A stretch of 40,744 nucleotides of DNA from DASXVX01 sp036504075 (GTDB lineage: Bacteria; Bacillota; Sulfobacillia; Symbiobacteriales; Symbiobacteriaceae), in NCBI GenBank assembly GCA_036504075.1, contig DASXVX010000029.1:1-40744 (forward strand). Reading direction: 5' to 3'. Shown here in pieces: positions 40,316-40,744 of this stretch (position 1 is the first letter of the stretch; each line of letters starts with the position of its first letter). The notes under the pieces were generated by a model. It was not told the DNA's origin. It saw only the letters and a list, made by a program, of their open reading frames with translations, and did not search any database. A program made the position numbers and the translations under genes.

Positions 40316-40744
40316 CTAGCCAACGAACAACCATGTAAACAGGCTCGTCACACCGGCCAGGAAGATCACGGGGGGAATGGCGGCCAGAGCAGCCGGCTTC
40401 CGGCTCCCGTAGGTCTGACGGGCCAGCTTGTAGATCACATCGGCGCTGTAGACGAACCCGAACAGCAGCGTTGCCACCTGCAGGTACGGCATCAGCCGGA
40501 GGCCGAAGGGCGTCCACGGGAAGTTGGCCGTCCCGAACAGGTTCCAGCCCCAGCCGAACGGGTCGGAGATCACCTTGACGGTGTACGAGCCGTTGGGGAA
40601 CAGGATGGCGAAGCTGAAGGCGATCCAGGCCATGAGGCCGATGGGCACCAGACCGTAGGACAGGTTGGTGAAGAGCTTTTTGAACTCCACCTCCACCTTG
40701 CCCAGCGCCCGCCCGAGCCAGACGAAGGCGCCAAAGAGGGCAGG
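40316..40744 (-). CDS. polytopic membrane protein, 3' end only
   Basis: The frame is open to the window edge (142 codons visible) and ends in TAG 13 bases before the CuA gene start. Three hydrophobic helices are visible (LVPIGLMAWIAFSFAILF, VATLLFGFVYSADVI, IPPVIFLAGVTSLFTWLF), with a conserved-looking loop DPFGWGWNLFGTANFPW between the first two. The piece could be the C-terminus of a membrane electron-transfer protein of the NapH/NosR kind, whose Fe-S motifs would lie outside the window; that is a guess. A GTG at 40696 is an internal codon, not a start. Confidence 0.6.
   Translation of the reverse strand, partial: PALFGAFVWLGRALGKVEVEFKKLFTNLSYGLVPIGLMAWIAFSFAILFPNGSYTVKVISDPFGWGWNLFGTANFPWTPFGLRLMPYLQVATLLFGFVYSADVIYKLARQTYGSRKPAALAAIPPVIFLAGVTSLFTWLFVG

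Overview
The window is a GC-rich chromosomal stretch of a Gram-positive, probably spore-forming bacterium. The support is strong AGGAGG-type ribosome binding sites, frequent GTG and TTG starts, a protein with two GerMN (sporulation-type) domains, an S-layer-homology (SLH) protein and lipoprotein signals. This fits a high-GC Firmicute of the Symbiobacterium type, but that placement is inferred from gene content and style, not proven.

Layout. 1-6706 holds small independent units: a membrane acyltransferase, an aminoglycoside adenylyltransferase-like protein, a HipA-like kinase paired with a HIRAN protein, peptidase T, and an SMP-30-like protein preceded by a GNAT remnant. 6707-15382 is a decayed accessory island. 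It contains duplicated terminators, a frameshifted gene, a Doc toxin pseudogene, a TIR-NB-ARC-TPR protein with seven nearly identical 126-bp repeats, a duplicated copy of that gene's 3' tail, an SLH protein between the two copies, and 11-bp tandem repeats. 15383-20005 is a MarR regulator driving a heterodimeric ABC exporter.

20110-29232 is a catabolic regulon. A sigma-54-dependent activator (25435-27342) sits between two operons. Each operon is preceded by a near-consensus -24/-12 promoter: a leftward operon with an APH-family kinase, two acyl-CoA dehydrogenases and an acyl-CoA ligase, and a rightward operon with two MaoC-type hydratases and an SDR. The gene set resembles the levulinate/4-hydroxyacid (lva) pathway of Pseudomonas. 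29231-32726 is a signalling operon: REC-GGDEF protein, hybrid histidine kinase and single-domain response regulator.

33237-36343 is a leftward run with a selenium-metabolism signature: a class V desulfurase, a DUF3343 protein and a YedE-type transporter split into two translationally coupled genes, headed by the GerMN protein. 36421-40744 is the most unusual part, a leftward cluster for periplasmic/extracytoplasmic copper redox chemistry. It comprises a truncated multi-spanning membrane protein, a membrane-anchored protein with a canonical CuA motif, a CcdA/DsbD-like membrane protein with its own outer domain, and a beta-propeller lipoprotein. The propeller is rich in histidines and ends in a type 1 copper domain. 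It may be a divergent relative of nitrous-oxide reductase or an uncharacterised copper respiratory enzyme; substrate and electron donor cannot be settled from sequence alone.

No rRNA, tRNA, CRISPR array or intact transposase was recognised.
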